NCBI RefSeq assembly: GCF_014640635.1
Contig: NZ_BMHI01000003.1
Coordinates: 496,001 to 560,000, forward strand
Direction of reading: 5' to 3'
Source: Flexivirga endophytica
Lineage (GTDB): Bacteria; Actinomycetota; Actinomycetes; Actinomycetales; Dermatophilaceae
DNA length: 64,000 nucleotides
Shown here: piece after piece, positions 33,686 through 42,188 of the stretch
Layout: each line of letters begins with the position of its first letter
Position numbering within the stretch: position 1 is the first letter of the stretch
The notes under the pieces: model-generated
Told to the model about the DNA's origin: nothing
The model's database searches: none
The model's input: only the letters and a program-made list of their open reading frames with translations
Position numbers and translations under genes: made by a program

Positions 33686-34828
33686 TCATGCCACGGCCCG
33701 GTAGGCGGCGATCGCACGCACGACTGCGGTGACATCGGATTCGTCGTTGTAGTAGTGGAACGACATACGGATGACGTCCCCTCTGGGGCTCGCGAAGATC
33801 CGCCGCTCCTTGAGGTATGCGTTCAGATCGTCCGGGTCGGTGCACCGCAGTGCGACCTGGGGACCGCGCATCGAGTCGTCGGCGGGTGACCACAGCGTCT
33901 CCCCTGCCTCGGCCAGCCGGCCATGGAGACTTCGAGTCAGCTGCCCCAGGTGGTCGCGGATGACGTGCGGGTCGACCAGTTCGAGCATCTCCAGGCCGGC
34001 GACCGCACCGTATGCCGAGGGGATCGATGGCGTGCCCGTCTCGAATCGCCGGGCGTGGTCGGGGTAGTCGATCGTCCGAGGGTCGAACGCGAACGGGTTC
34101 GCACGGCCGAACCAGCCCGTCATGGACGGAGCGACGTCGTCACGGGTGCCCGCCCGCACATACAGGAACGCGATGCCCGGAATCCCCAGCAGATACTTGA
34201 GGGAGCCGCAGGCGAGGTAGTCGCAGCCGAGCTCGTCGACATTGACCGGCTCGACGCCGAGCCCCTGATAGGCGTCCACGAATACCTTCGCCCCCTGGGC
34301 GTGCGCATGGGCGGCCACCTCTCTGACCGGCAGCCGCAGCCCGTTGCGATACGAGATCAACGGGACGGACACCAGCCCACTGCGCTCGTCGATCTCGGCG
34401 ATGTAGTCATCGGCGTCGACGACGCCGTCATGGTCGGCGACATATTCGACCTCGCCGCCACGGCTGCGCTGCGCGAGCCAGACGTGCGCAACGGAGGGGA
34501 ACTCCATGTCTGTCGTCACGATGCGCGGGCATCGAGACCAGTCCTGGGTTGACGCAACCTGGTAGGCCGCCTCCGATGCCGACGAGACGACGGCGATCTC
34601 GTCCACGTCGGCACCGATCAGGCGGGCGAACGCTGCGCGCGCCTGCGCGACCTTCGCCATCCAGAGGTCCCAGGGGGCGCCGTGTTGCAGGATGCTGTGC
34701 TGGAAATCCAGCATGGCCGCGGCAACCCGGTCGGACAGCGCTCCCTGGCTGCAGCTGGCGAGGTGCACCGTGTCGTGCAGTCCGGGGAACCTCGCGCGGA
34801 ACTCGGCGGGGGTGGGCTGGTCAGTCAT
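33686..34828 (-). CDS. Class V aminotransferase-like PLP enzyme
   Basis: 380-residue fold-type I PLP enzyme. The Schiff-base Lys is in CGSLKYLLG, and VDAYQGLG supplies the Asp contacting the PLP ring. The family includes kynureninase, cysteine desulfurase and isopenicillin N epimerase, so the reaction could be transamination, beta-elimination or hydrolytic cleavage. It lacks the N-terminal features of the KynU at 27355. The gene lies between the XRE-cupin regulator and the permease, separated by 24 and 10 bases, so it is in the same operon. Confidence 0.82.
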   Translation of the reverse strand: MTDQPTPAEFRARFPGLHDTVHLASCSQGALSDRVAAAMLDFQHSILQHGAPWDLWMAKVAQARAAFARLIGADVDEIAVVSSASEAAYQVASTQDWSRCPRIVTTDMEFPSVAHVWLAQRSRGGEVEYVADHDGVVDADDYIAEIDERSGLVSVPLISYRNGLRLPVREVAAHAHAQGAKVFVDAYQGLGVEPVNVDELGCDYLACGSLKYLLGIPGIAFLYVRAGTRDDVAPSMTGWFGRANPFAFDPRTIDYPDHARRFETGTPSIPSAYGAVAGLEMLELVDPHVIRDHLGQLTRSLHGRLAEAGETLWSPADDSMRGPQVALRCTDPDDLNAYLKERRIFASPRGDVIRMSFHYYNDESDVTAVVRAIAAYRAVA

Positions 34829-34852
34829 CGGACTCCTTCTGGGACGTGTCGG

Positions 34853-35455
34853 TCAGTAGCTGGGCGGGGTGATGGCGAGCACGAACCGGACAGGTTCGTC
34901 GGTCCCGTTGACGTATCGGTGCGGGTACCGCGAGTTGAAGTAGCAGGAGTCGCCGATCGCCAAGCGCTGGACCGCGCCGTCGACCTCGACAGTGAGCGAT
35001 CCGGCTGTGACGACGACGCACTCCTCTGACGGGTGGCTCCACGCATCCTCGGAGGAGGCGCTGTGGGGCTCGAGCCGCCCCTCAAGCATCTCGAGGCTCC
35101 CCGATCCCGGTGAGATGCGCTGATAGGTGATGTCGCCGTGGGGCGACTTCAGCGACATGCGGCGGTCGGCGCGCACGACGGCGACCTCCGACCGGTCGGG
35201 ATCCTGGAAGAAGTCGAAGAGTGGCGTCTGCAGGGCCTTCGCGATCGCCCGTGCCGTCTGCAGGCTCGGGTCGTTGATCCCTCGCTCGACCTGGCTGATG
35301 AGTCCCGTGGAGACACCGGCGCGTGCGGCGAGATCGCGGATCGACAGGTCGCGCGACAGGCGGATGGCTCGGATCCGGTCGCCGATGCCGGGCGGAACCC
35401 CGCCACCGTCCGAACTGGGCCGGACGGGATCCCCATCGGAGTGTTGATCTGTCAC
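34853..35455 (-). CDS. XRE-family regulator with C-terminal cupin
   Basis: 200 residues. An HTH of the XRE type (IRDLAARAGVSTGLISQVER, about 39-58) is followed by a cupin sensor domain with HPSEECVVVTAGS. Such proteins usually bind a small ligand and control adjacent catabolic genes. GTG 35455 follows GAGGTG with seven bases' spacing. A CAACGATCGTTG palindrome lies 76 bases upstream. A close variant lies in the promoter region shared by ridA and the FAH gene, so this protein is the best candidate to control both operons. Confidence 0.88.
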   Translation of the reverse strand: MTDQHSDGDPVRPSSDGGGVPPGIGDRIRAIRLSRDLSIRDLAARAGVSTGLISQVERGINDPSLQTARAIAKALQTPLFDFFQDPDRSEVAVVRADRRMSLKSPHGDITYQRISPGSGSLEMLEGRLEPHSASSEDAWSHPSEECVVVTAGSLTVEVDGAVQRLAIGDSCYFNSRYPHRYVNGTDEPVRFVLAITPPSY

Positions 35456-35530
35456 AAGCGAACACCTCGCGTGAACATGCGTTCAGTGGAACTGATGGCC
35501 GCCAGCGTAGAGCGCTCTATGACGTAGTGT

Positions 35531-35546
35531 CAACGATCGTTGGAAA
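35531..35546. promoter_or_regulatory. Operator candidate upstream of the XRE gene
   Basis: CAACGATCGTTGGAAA contains the perfect 12-base palindrome CAACGATCGTTG. A second ATCGTT (35555-35560) makes a wider inverted repeat with AACGAT. The sequence matches 36042-36057 at 14 of 16 bases, in the same orientation. Confidence 0.6.
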
Positions 35547-35558
35547 CTCGGAATATCG

Positions 35559-35984
35559 TTACCGGCGGACGAGGCGTTCGTCCGGGATGACCGCGACGCC
35601 GACGATCTCGATCAGCGCCTCCGGCTGCCACAAGCCGGTGGTGCCGATTCCGGCCATGGCGGGATAGACGGAGCCGGCGAGCTCGCGCCATACCTTCCCG
35701 ATCTCCCGGCCGTGCGCCTGGTAGTCGGGGATGTCGGTCAGGTAGATGGTGATGCTCACCAGGTCCTCGGGCATGCCGCCTGCCTCGCGCAGGGTGGCGA
35801 GCACGTTGCCGAAGGCCTGGCGGAACTGCTCCACGATCCCGCCCGGGACGATCTGCATGTCTGCGTCCAGCGCGGTCTGCCCGCCGAGATGCAGCGTGTT
35901 CCCGCTCAGCGTGCCGTGGGAGTAGCCGTGCGGCGTCGGCAACTCCGCCGGGTTCACCGGCACGGGGGTCAGATCGATCGACAT
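35559..35984 (-). CDS. RidA-family enamine/imine deaminase
   Basis: 141 residues with the trimeric YjgF/RidA fold and the motif VSITIYLTDIPDY. Standard RidA has a catalytic Arg in an R-x-x-V context; here GVAVIPDERL is close but altered, so it may belong to a Rid subgroup. It hydrolyses reactive enamines or imines made by PLP enzymes or during aminated-aromatic breakdown. ATG 35984 follows AAGGAGA. It is divergent from the FAH gene and upstream of the XRE gene. Confidence 0.85.
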   Translation of the reverse strand: MSIDLTPVPVNPAELPTPHGYSHGTLSGNTLHLGGQTALDADMQIVPGGIVEQFRQAFGNVLATLREAGGMPEDLVSITIYLTDIPDYQAHGREIGKVWRELAGSVYPAMAGIGTTGLWQPEALIEIVGVAVIPDERLVRR

Positions 35985-36041
35985 CGGGTCTCCTTCGTGA
36001 TTGGTCTGCCTCTTCAGGCTAATCGGCTATTGACATCACTG

Positions 36042-36057
36042 CAACGATCATGGGAAA
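36042..36057. promoter_or_regulatory. Second operator copy within the FAH operon promoter
   Basis: CAACGATCATGGGAAA matches the motif at 35531-35546 at 14 of 16 positions. It overlaps the spacer and -10 region downstream of a consensus-like TTGACA at 36030-36035. Bound protein could therefore block transcription of the + strand operon and possibly of ridA. Confidence 0.6.
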
Positions 36058-36096
36058 AATGAAATACGGACGATGTCAAGAGAGGACGGCACCAGG

Positions 36097-36747
36097 ATGC
36101 TGCCGATTCCCACCCCGCAGAAGGTGATCTGCTGCGGCCTCAACTTCAGCGACCACATTCAGGAGATGGGCCGCGAACTACCCAGTTATCCAACGCTTTT
36201 CGCGAAGTACCCCGACACACTCATCGGCCCGTATGACGACATCGTCCTCCCGCGCGGCCGCCGCATCGATTGGGAGGCCGAGCTGGCGGTCGTGGTCGGA
36301 AAAGAACTGCGCTCGGCAACAGCAGAGCAGGCCCGGGACGCGATCGCCGGCTACACGGTGGCCAACGACATCTCGGTGCGCGACTGGCAGCAGCGCACCC
36401 TGCAGTGGTTCCAGGGCAAGGCTTGGGACGCCACCACTCCGGTGGGTCCGGTGCTGGTGACTCCGGACGAACTCGATCCGGTTGCCGGCGTCGAGGTCAC
36501 CTGCCGCGTCAACGGAGTCGAGCGACAGCGCGGCAACACACGTCTGCTCGTCTTCGACTGTGCGGCGCTGATCGCCTACGCGTCTACGTTCACCGTGCTG
36601 CGCCCCGGTGACCTGATCCTCACCGGCACCCCGGGCGGGGTCGGCCAGGGGATGGATCCGCCGACCTTCCTCGACGACGGCGACGTCGTCGAGACCGAGA
36701 TCCCGGGCATCGGCTGCCTGCGCAACGTCATTCGATTCCACGACTGA
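36097..36747 (+). CDS. Fumarylacetoacetate hydrolase family protein
   Basis: 216 residues from ATG 36097. ATG 36073 is also open, but the TTGACA promoter would put transcription within a few bases of it, and AGAGAGGA suits 36097. The fold is the short FAH type: metal-binding EAELAVVVGKEL, ANDISVRDWQ and LTGTPGGVG. Members include acylpyruvases, 2-keto-4-pentenoate hydratases and oxaloacetate decarboxylases. It is the first gene of the anthranilate-CoA operon, 11 bases before a cupin gene. Its step in the pathway is not clear. Confidence 0.85.
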   Translation: MLPIPTPQKVICCGLNFSDHIQEMGRELPSYPTLFAKYPDTLIGPYDDIVLPRGRRIDWEAELAVVVGKELRSATAEQARDAIAGYTVANDISVRDWQQRTLQWFQGKAWDATTPVGPVLVTPDELDPVAGVEVTCRVNGVERQRGNTRLLVFDCAALIAYASTFTVLRPGDLILTGTPGGVGQGMDPPTFLDDGDVVETEIPGIGCLRNVIRFHD

Positions 36748-36758
36748 AAGGACCTGGC

Positions 36759-37247
36759 ATGGATCCCAATGCCGACAACTACGAGCGACTCGACATGTCT
36801 ATGTATCAGAACGAGGCCGGGCTGGTGGTGCCGTTCGTGACCCGCGGCGGACTCGAGCCCGATGCCGGTGCGGCAGGCCAATCCGAAGGCGCGACACGGG
36901 TTTCCGGTGTCAGCCCGCAACACACACCTGCGACGCGAATCTGGTTCGGCAAGGTGCACAACCTCGCTGGTTATCGGTCGGTGCCACATCACCACGGCGA
37001 TGCCGAGACGGGCGGTTACGTGCTGTCCGGACGGGCGCGGATCTATTTCGGCCAGAAGTTCGAGGACTACATCGACATGTCCGAGGGCGACTGGGTGTTC
37101 GTGCCGCCGCACATGCCGCACGTCGAGTGCAACCTGGACCGCAACAACCCGCTGACCTGGATGACGACCCGCACGCCGGACAACATCGTCGTCAACCTGC
37201 CGCAGGTCCCGGACAGCGAGCTGCGCGACTGGATGAACCGACCATGA
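36759..37247 (+). CDS. Small single-domain cupin
   Basis: 162 residues with one cupin barrel. The metal pattern is PHHHGDAETGGYVLSGR and, 30 residues later, PPHMPHVE. It is not a clear match to 3-hydroxyanthranilate dioxygenase, whose motif spacing differs. Its stop overlaps the thioesterase start (ATGA). The place between FAH and thioesterase suggests an enzyme or ligand-binding role in breakdown of the CoA-bound ring product. Confidence 0.8.
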   Translation: MDPNADNYERLDMSMYQNEAGLVVPFVTRGGLEPDAGAAGQSEGATRVSGVSPQHTPATRIWFGKVHNLAGYRSVPHHHGDAETGGYVLSGRARIYFGQKFEDYIDMSEGDWVFVPPHMPHVECNLDRNNPLTWMTTRTPDNIVVNLPQVPDSELRDWMNRP

Positions 37248-38164
37248 TTCAACAGGTTTCGAGCGCGTCCTCCGCGATGTTCACCGACGCGGTCACGCTC
37301 ACCGAGGTCGACGCCGAGCACTTCGACCGCGCGTTCACCGCTGTCACTCAGCCGTGCCCGTGGCCCAAGGCGTATGGCGGGGACCTGGTGGCCCAGGCAG
37401 TGGTCGCGGCGATGCGCACGGTCGACGGCAAGCACCTGCACTCGACACACTCCTACTTCATGCGACCGGCCGAGATCGGTGCCGAGGTTCGCTACGAGGT
37501 GGAGATCCTGCGCGACGGCCGCGGTTACAGCACCCGACAGGTCCGCGGTTACCAGGGTGGCAAGCCGATCTTCGTCTGCCTGGCCAACTTCGCGGCGGGT
37601 GGCCCCGGTGGCGACGTGCAGTCGAAGATGCCTGCGAATATTGCGGATCCGGAGTCGCTGCCGAGTTCCGCCGACTATCTGACCGGGAAGTCCGGCGGCA
37701 CCATGACCGAGACCTCACAGGACTACTGGTCGCACGGTCGCAGCTTCGACATGCGCCACGTGCCCGGCCCGGTCTACCTGACGGTGGAGGGCGATCACGT
37801 TGCGCACCAAGCGGTTTGGGTCCGGCCGTTCGACGCCCTGCGTGACGTGCCGGGGCTCGACGACCGCCAGCGGGACGCCGCGGCACTCAGCTACGTGTGT
37901 GACTACACCATCCTGGAGCCGACGCTTCGCGCGCTCGGGCTCGCTTGGGCCGACGACGGCCTGGTCACTGCCAGCCTCGACCACTCGATGTGGATCCACC
38001 GCAGCACGCCGGTCGACGGCTGGCTGCTCTACGCCCAAGAAGCGGTCTCGGCCGGCGATGGCCGGGGCCTCAACCTCGGGCGCTTCTTCACCCCCGAGGG
38101 GACCCACCTGGCGACTGTCGTCCAAGAGGGCATGATCCGCACCAGCACTGGAGCAGCACGATGA
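37244..38164 (+). CDS. Acyl-CoA thioesterase II-like (TesB)
   Basis: 306-residue double-hotdog thioesterase. Characteristic segments are KAYGGDLVAQAVVAA, LHSTHSYFMRPA and DGWLLYAQEAVSAGDGRGLNLG near the end. In this operon it may release stalled aromatic or alicyclic CoA thioesters, recycling CoA. It overlaps the cupin gene and the ligase gene by four bases each (ATGA), so the three are translationally coupled. Confidence 0.9.
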   Translation: MIQQVSSASSAMFTDAVTLTEVDAEHFDRAFTAVTQPCPWPKAYGGDLVAQAVVAAMRTVDGKHLHSTHSYFMRPAEIGAEVRYEVEILRDGRGYSTRQVRGYQGGKPIFVCLANFAAGGPGGDVQSKMPANIADPESLPSSADYLTGKSGGTMTETSQDYWSHGRSFDMRHVPGPVYLTVEGDHVAHQAVWVRPFDALRDVPGLDDRQRDAAALSYVCDYTILEPTLRALGLAWADDGLVTASLDHSMWIHRSTPVDGWLLYAQEAVSAGDGRGLNLGRFFTPEGTHLATVVQEGMIRTSTGAAR

Positions 38165-39804
38165 CAGACCTCTCGCCTTCGGGCTATCGGGACAGCTTCG
38201 CCCGGGACCACCTTCCCCCGCGGGAGCAATGGCCGACACTGGAGTTCACCACCGATCTCCTGCGCTACCCCGCGCGGCTCAACGCAGCGGTCGAACTCCT
38301 CGACATACCAACGGAGAAGTTCGGCGCCGACCGGCCCGCGATCAAGACACCGGACGGCGAGGTCTGGACGTATGGCGAGCTGCGGCAGCGCACCAACCAG
38401 CTCGCCGGTTACCTGACCGACGAGCTCGGACTGGTCACCGGCAACCGGGTGCTGCTCCGCTCCCCCAACAACCCCTGGACGATGGCCGCCTGGCTCGCAG
38501 TGCTGAAGGCCGGTGGCGTCGTGGTGACCACGATGGCTGCCCTGCGGGCGAGGGAGATCGCGCCGATCGTCGAAAAGACTTCTCCCGCCATCGCATTGGT
38601 CGACCACCGGTTCGCCGACGCCATCCACGAGTTGCGCGCCACCGTCGCCCCGGACCTCAAGATCGCCACCTATGGCGGGGGCGGCACCGACGACCTCGCG
38701 CGCCTCATCGCCGACAAGCCCACCGATTTCACCGCGGTCGACACGGCGGCGGACGACGTCGCACTCCTCGGACCCACCTCCGGCAGCACCGGTGTCCCGA
38801 AGATCACCATGCACTTCCACCGGGACATCATGTCGATCGACAACACCTTCGGCCGGACGACGTTGTGCCTGGAGCCGGACGACCTGGTCGCGTGCACCGC
38901 GCCGTTCGCGTTCACCTTCGGCCTCGGCATGCTCGTCGTGTTTCCCCTACGGGCCGGAGCATGCGCGTTCCTGACCGAGAGCGCGACGCCTGCTGAGCTC
39001 GCGGAAATGGTTGAGGCACATGCGATCACGTCGCTCGCGACAGCTCCCACGGCATACAAACAGATCCTGAAGTCCGGCAACGCGGCCAAACTGCGCACCC
39101 TGCGGACCGCGGTCAGCGCCGGCGAGCACATCCAGCTCGAGACCTGGCACGAAGTGCACGAACAGCTCGGGTTGAAGATCATCGACGGCATCGGCGCGAC
39201 CGAGATGCTGCACATCTTCATCACCGCCGCGGGCGACGACATCCGGGAGGGGTCGACCGGCAAACCGGTGCCCGGCTATCGCGCGATCATCCTGGACGCG
39301 GATGGCAACGAGGCCGCTCCGGGCGTTGCCGGCCGGCTCGGGGTGATCGGTCCGGTGGGTTGTCGCTACCTCGCCGACGACCGGCAGCGCGGCTACGTCA
39401 TGAACGGCTGGAACCTCACCGGCGACACCTTCAGTCGCGACGAGGACGGCTACTTCTGGTACCAGGCGAGGACGGACAACATGATCGTGTCCTCCGGCTA
39501 CAACATCGGCGGCCCCGAGGTCGAGGCTGCCCTTGAGGAGCACCCGGACGTGGTCGAGTCCGCGGTCGTCGCCAAGCCCGACACCGAGCGCGGCTCGATC
39601 GTGTGCGCGTTCGTGGTGCTGCGCGACGGCGTGCCGCGGAATACGGTGAAGGTGAAGGAGATCCAGGACTTCGTCAAGGGGCACATCGCTCCCTACAAGT
39701 ATCCGCGCGAGGTGCGTTTCGTCGACGCGCTGCCGCGCAACGCCAGTGGCAAGCTGCAGCACTTCCGGCTGCGCGACGTCGTCAACCAGGAAGCAACCCG
39801 ATGA
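38161..39804 (+). CDS. 2-Aminobenzoate (anthranilate)-CoA ligase
   Basis: 547-residue adenylate-forming enzyme of the benzoate-CoA ligase branch. The ATP motif is GPTSGSTGVPK, the acyl-pocket stretch reads ITSLATAPTAYKQIL, and the C-terminal catalytic Lys is in PRNASGKLQHF. Specificity for anthranilate rather than benzoate is inferred from the next gene, an anthraniloyl-CoA monooxygenase. The reaction consumes ATP and CoA to make anthraniloyl-CoA. The ATG overlaps the thioesterase stop, and the end overlaps the next gene, both through ATGA. Confidence 0.9.
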   Translation: MTDLSPSGYRDSFARDHLPPREQWPTLEFTTDLLRYPARLNAAVELLDIPTEKFGADRPAIKTPDGEVWTYGELRQRTNQLAGYLTDELGLVTGNRVLLRSPNNPWTMAAWLAVLKAGGVVVTTMAALRAREIAPIVEKTSPAIALVDHRFADAIHELRATVAPDLKIATYGGGGTDDLARLIADKPTDFTAVDTAADDVALLGPTSGSTGVPKITMHFHRDIMSIDNTFGRTTLCLEPDDLVACTAPFAFTFGLGMLVVFPLRAGACAFLTESATPAELAEMVEAHAITSLATAPTAYKQILKSGNAAKLRTLRTAVSAGEHIQLETWHEVHEQLGLKIIDGIGATEMLHIFITAAGDDIREGSTGKPVPGYRAIILDADGNEAAPGVAGRLGVIGPVGCRYLADDRQRGYVMNGWNLTGDTFSRDEDGYFWYQARTDNMIVSSGYNIGGPEVEAALEEHPDVVESAVVAKPDTERGSIVCAFVVLRDGVPRNTVKVKEIQDFVKGHIAPYKYPREVRFVDALPRNASGKLQHFRLRDVVNQEATR

Positions 39805-42182
39805 AGATCGCGATCGTCGGTGGGGGCCCGGGTGGCCTCTACCTCGCAACGTTGATGAAGAGCCTGGACCCCGGCCACGAGGTCACCGTCTGGGAGCGCA
39901 ACGCCCCGGACGACACCTTCGGCTTCGGGGTGGTCTTCTCAGACGAGACCCTCGGCAGCATCGAGGGGGCGGACCCGGTGGTGCACGCCACCATGGAGGA
40001 ACGCTTCGCCCGCTGGACGGACATCGATGTGAGCTTTGACGGTCACGAGTTCACCGTCGGGGGGCAAGGATTCGCGGCGATGTCCCGTAAGGAGCTGTTG
40101 CAGATCCTGCAGCGGCGCGTGGCCGAGCTGGACGTGACCGTGCACTACCGGACCGTCGCACCGGACGTCGACGAGCTGCGCCGTGACCACGACCTGGTGG
40201 TGGCCGCGGACGGAGTCAACTCCGCGGTGCGCACCAAGTACGCCGACGTCTTCAAACCCAACCTGGATCGCCGCCACAACAAATACATCTGGTTCGGCAC
40301 CGACCTCGTCTTCGAGGCGTTCCAGTTCTTCGTCAAGCAGACCGAGTGGGGCACCATCCAGATCCATGGCTACCCCTACTCCGACGCCGGGTCGACTTTC
40401 ATCGTCGAGATGCACGAGGACGTATGGCGCCGCGCGGGCCTCGACCGCACCGAGCACGATGAGTTGCCAGCCGGCGTCTCCGACGACTACGCGGTCGCCC
40501 GGGTCGGTGAGATCTTCGCGGACGAGCTGCAGGGACATCGGATCCTGACCAACAACTCGAAATGGCTGAATTTCACTACGGTTCGCAATGATTCGTGGCA
40601 TACCGGCAATGTCGTACTGCTCGGGGACGCCGCTCACACTGCACACTTCTCGATCGGGTCCGGCACCAAGCTGGCCATGGAGGACGCCCTTGCGCTCACC
40701 GCATGCCTGCACGAACACCCCGGCATCGAGGAGGCGCTGGCGGCATACCAGGAGGAGCGCAAGCCGGTCGTGGAGTCGACCCAGCGCGCCGCGCAGGCGT
40801 CGCTGGAGTGGTTCGAGAACATCGGCATGTATGCCGATCAGGAGCCGGCCCAGTTCGTCTTCAACCTGCTGACGCGCTCACGCCGCATCACGTTCGACAA
40901 CCTCAAGGAACGCGACCACGAGTTCGCCGACCGGATGGAGACCGAATTCGCCCGCCACCAGGGCAGTTCCGAGGTCACACCGGCGATGTTCCAGCCGGTG
41001 GCGATCGGCGACCTCCGGCTGCGCAACCGCGTCATCGTCTCGTCGATGGACATGTACTCCGCCACCGACGGCCTGCCGAACGACTTCCACCTGGTGCACC
41101 TCGGCTCCAAGGCGCTCGGTGGTGCCGGGCTGGTGATGACGGAGATGATCTGCACCTCCCCCGAGGGCCGGATCACGCCGGGCTGCACCGGCCTGTGGAC
41201 CGACGAGCAGCGGAACGCCTGGCAGCGAGTCACCGACTTCGTGCACGCGAGGTCGGCCGCGAAGATCGGCGCGCAGATCGGTCACTCGGGCCGCAAGGGC
41301 TCGACCAAGCTGATGTGGGAAGGCATCGACGAGCCGCTGGAGCAGGACAACTGGGAGGTCGTCGCCCCCTCACCGTTGCCGTATGGCGCCGGATGCCACC
41401 TGCCACGCGAGGCCACCCGGGCCGAACTCGACCGGATACGAGACGATTTCGTGTCCTCTGCGAAGCGGGCGATCGATGCGGGCTTCGACCTGATCGAGGT
41501 GCACGCCGCGCACGGCTACCTGCTCAGCTCCTTCCTGTCGCCGGTGTCCAACCAGCGCACCGACAAACTCGGCGGATCGATGGCGGGCCGGTTGCACTAC
41601 CCGCTGGAGGTCTTCGACGCGGTCCGCGCCGCCGTACCCGATCGGATCCCGGTCACGGTCCGCATCTCCGCCACCGACTGGCTGCCCGACGGCAACACCG
41701 ACGACGACGCGGTCGAGATCGCGCGGGCCTTCGTGGAGCACGGGGCCGCCGCGATCGACGTGTCGTCCGGCCAGATCAGCAAGGACGAGAAGCCGGCGTT
41801 CGGCCGGTCCTACCAGACGCCGTTCGCGGACAAGATCCGTCACCAGGTGGCCGGCGGCACCGACACCAAAGTCATTGCGGTCGGGGCCATCTCGAGCTAC
41901 GACGACGTCAACTCGATCCTGCTCGCCGGTCGTGCCGACCTGTGCGCGCTCGCCCGTCCACACCTCTACGACCCGCAGTGGACGCTGCACGCCGCCGCGG
42001 AACAGGAGTATGCCGGCGCCGGCGCTCCGTGGCCCGACCAGTTCGCCGCCGGCAAGCGTCGCCCGCCGACCTCGCGCACCGACAAGATCCCGCCACGGTT
42101 GCAGCTGCTGCGCGACGGCGAGTCCGAGGACGTGCACGTGCGCTGGACGCCGGGACGGGGTGGGCATCCGGGTGGATACTGA
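39801..42182 (+). CDS. Anthraniloyl-CoA monooxygenase/reductase (fused)
   Basis: 793 residues joining two flavoprotein parts. Residues 1-390 are a salicylate-hydroxylase-like FAD monooxygenase (VGGGPGGLYLATLM at 6-19; VLLGDAAHTAHFSIGSGTKL). From about 395 an old-yellow-enzyme domain follows (MFQPVAIGDLRLRNRVIVSS; IGHSGRKGSTK; HAAHGYLLSSFLSPVSNQR). This architecture is that of 2-aminobenzoyl-CoA monooxygenase/reductase described from Azoarcus evansii, which hydroxylates and then reduces the ring to a non-aromatic 2-amino-5-oxocyclohexene carboxyl-CoA. Salicylyl-CoA 5-hydroxylase is a near relative and the main alternative. It overlaps the ligase gene; paaX follows after six bases. Confidence 0.92.
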   Translation: MKIAIVGGGPGGLYLATLMKSLDPGHEVTVWERNAPDDTFGFGVVFSDETLGSIEGADPVVHATMEERFARWTDIDVSFDGHEFTVGGQGFAAMSRKELLQILQRRVAELDVTVHYRTVAPDVDELRRDHDLVVAADGVNSAVRTKYADVFKPNLDRRHNKYIWFGTDLVFEAFQFFVKQTEWGTIQIHGYPYSDAGSTFIVEMHEDVWRRAGLDRTEHDELPAGVSDDYAVARVGEIFADELQGHRILTNNSKWLNFTTVRNDSWHTGNVVLLGDAAHTAHFSIGSGTKLAMEDALALTACLHEHPGIEEALAAYQEERKPVVESTQRAAQASLEWFENIGMYADQEPAQFVFNLLTRSRRITFDNLKERDHEFADRMETEFARHQGSSEVTPAMFQPVAIGDLRLRNRVIVSSMDMYSATDGLPNDFHLVHLGSKALGGAGLVMTEMICTSPEGRITPGCTGLWTDEQRNAWQRVTDFVHARSAAKIGAQIGHSGRKGSTKLMWEGIDEPLEQDNWEVVAPSPLPYGAGCHLPREATRAELDRIRDDFVSSAKRAIDAGFDLIEVHAAHGYLLSSFLSPVSNQRTDKLGGSMAGRLHYPLEVFDAVRAAVPDRIPVTVRISATDWLPDGNTDDDAVEIARAFVEHGAAAIDVSSGQISKDEKPAFGRSYQTPFADKIRHQVAGGTDTKVIAVGAISSYDDVNSILLAGRADLCALARPHLYDPQWTLHAAAEQEYAGAGAPWPDQFAAGKRRPPTSRTDKIPPRLQLLRDGESEDVHVRWTPGRGGHPGGY

Positions 42183-42188
42183 TCGACG

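Noticed and set aside
36759-37247. 3-Hydroxyanthranilate 3,4-dioxygenase
   Set aside because: It is a cupin of similar size, but the metal-ligand spacing and flanking residues do not match that enzyme, and the rest of a 3-hydroxyanthranilate pathway is not present.
39801-42182. Salicylyl-CoA 5-hydroxylase as the primary call
   Set aside because: The fused C-terminal old-yellow-enzyme domain and proximity to kynA-kynU favour the anthraniloyl-CoA enzyme; it is kept as the alternative.
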